NCBI GenBank assembly: GCA_016787665.1
Contig: JAEUUC010000010.1
Span: 310,001-374,000, forward strand
Origin: Cyclobacteriaceae bacterium
GTDB lineage: Bacteria; Bacteroidota; Bacteroidia; Cytophagales; Cyclobacteriaceae
Reading direction: 5' to 3'
DNA: 64,000 nucleotides
Every line of letters starts with the position of its first letter. Within the stretch, counting starts at the first letter, position 1. A program made the position numbers and the translations under genes. Below the pieces are notes generated by a model. It searched no databases and was not told the origin of the DNA. It saw nothing but the letters and a program-made list of their open reading frames with translations. Of this stretch, positions 63,732-64,000 are shown piece by piece.

Positions 63732-64000
63732 ATGAAAATCACCATCCTCCTCAACGGCATCAGCCCTGCGAAGAAAAAATTCTATCGAACGATATTGCCT
63801 CCTCTTCAGCGGGTGTTTGAGGTGCACGTGCGCGAAACGCAGTATGCCGGCCACGCCCGCCAATTAGCCCGGGAGGCCGACAGCGATATTGTTCTCGCAG
63901 CCGGTGGGGATGGCACGTTGCACGAAGTGATCAATGGCGTGATGGAGCGGCCGCAGCAGCCGGTGGTGGGCATCCTTCCGCTGGGGTCCGGCAATGACTT
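63732..64000 (+). CDS. Diacylglycerol kinase catalytic-domain protein, 3' end beyond window
   Basis: The first 89 codons of a lipid kinase-like gene, starting MKITILLNGISPAKKKFYRT. The ATP-binding signature GGDGTLHEVINGVM and GILPLGSGND match the DAGK/sphingosine-kinase family. The sequence runs off the right edge without a stop. It lies 26 bases after the TPR gene and probably shares its transcript. Typical products phosphorylate diacylglycerol or an isoprenoid lipid. Confidence 0.85.
   Translation, partial: MKITILLNGISPAKKKFYRTILPPLQRVFEVHVRETQYAGHARQLAREADSDIVLAAGGDGTLHEVINGVMERPQQPVVGILPLGSGND

Overview
The window reads as chromosomal DNA of a Bacteroidota member, most likely of the Cytophagales. 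Four things point there. Many genes have a TAnnTTTG-type -7 box close to the start codon and no obvious Shine-Dalgarno sequence. The order pdxJ / alpha-beta hydrolase / CBS protein / nadK / two DUF6089 proteins / uppS / bamA / two ompH genes is, from memory, typical of the phylum. Envelope proteins of the OmpA-PD40, AsmA, M23 and patatin-barrel types are frequent. GC is about 55% in core genes. I found no tRNA, rRNA, CRISPR array, transposase or phage gene.

Layout. 0-12 kb: an aldo/keto reductase-RidA fusion with a permease; a duplicated-half membrane protein; two tandem TPR proteins downstream of the RNA ligase gene rtcB, which has an elaborate leader; gdhA; a split YeeE/YedE sulfur-transport pair divergent from a rhodanese lipoprotein and fadD. 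12-23 kb: the envelope and cofactor block (ompH x2, bamA, uppS, DUF6089 x2, nadK, CBS, hydrolase, cvpA, yqeY, pdxJ). 23-42 kb: patatin, lipoprotein, nitrilase, AsmA, aldehyde dehydrogenase, transglutaminase-like, two OmpA proteins, a PlpD-like patatin-barrel protein, M23 peptidase, DsbD and M20 peptidase. 41-51 kb: alkC, a DUF1801 protein, GNAT, an ECF sigma / membrane anti-sigma / outer-membrane operon, an ABC permease, a flavin oxidoreductase and small unknowns. 51.6-57.6 kb: gltB-gltD. 57.6-61.0 kb: an AT-rich accessory segment. 61-64 kb: amidohydrolase, a WxPGxY protein, a TPR protein and a truncated diacylglycerol kinase-like gene.

Most unusual items. (1) An 873-residue DUF4062 protein with a degenerate P-loop (57652-60273, minus) sits in locally low-GC DNA and looks like a single-gene STAND-type immunity protein. 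(2) Next to it, a GIY-YIG gene is preceded by four alternating palindromes and ends inside another copy of one of them. (3) The rtcB leader has a promoter, a 22-codon ORF whose stop touches an intrinsic terminator, and a competing hairpin, which suggests translation-coupled attenuation of RNA repair. (4) Heptamer-phased palindromic repeats abut several gene ends, and five TGTTACC-type boxes spaced about one helical turn apart precede a transglutaminase-like gene.

Nitrogen assimilation is well represented (gdhA, gltBD). The envelope genes form a coherent group: BamA and its periplasmic chaperones with undecaprenyl-diphosphate synthesis, and many exported barrel or lipoprotein genes. All functions are assigned by reading motifs; no database search was run.
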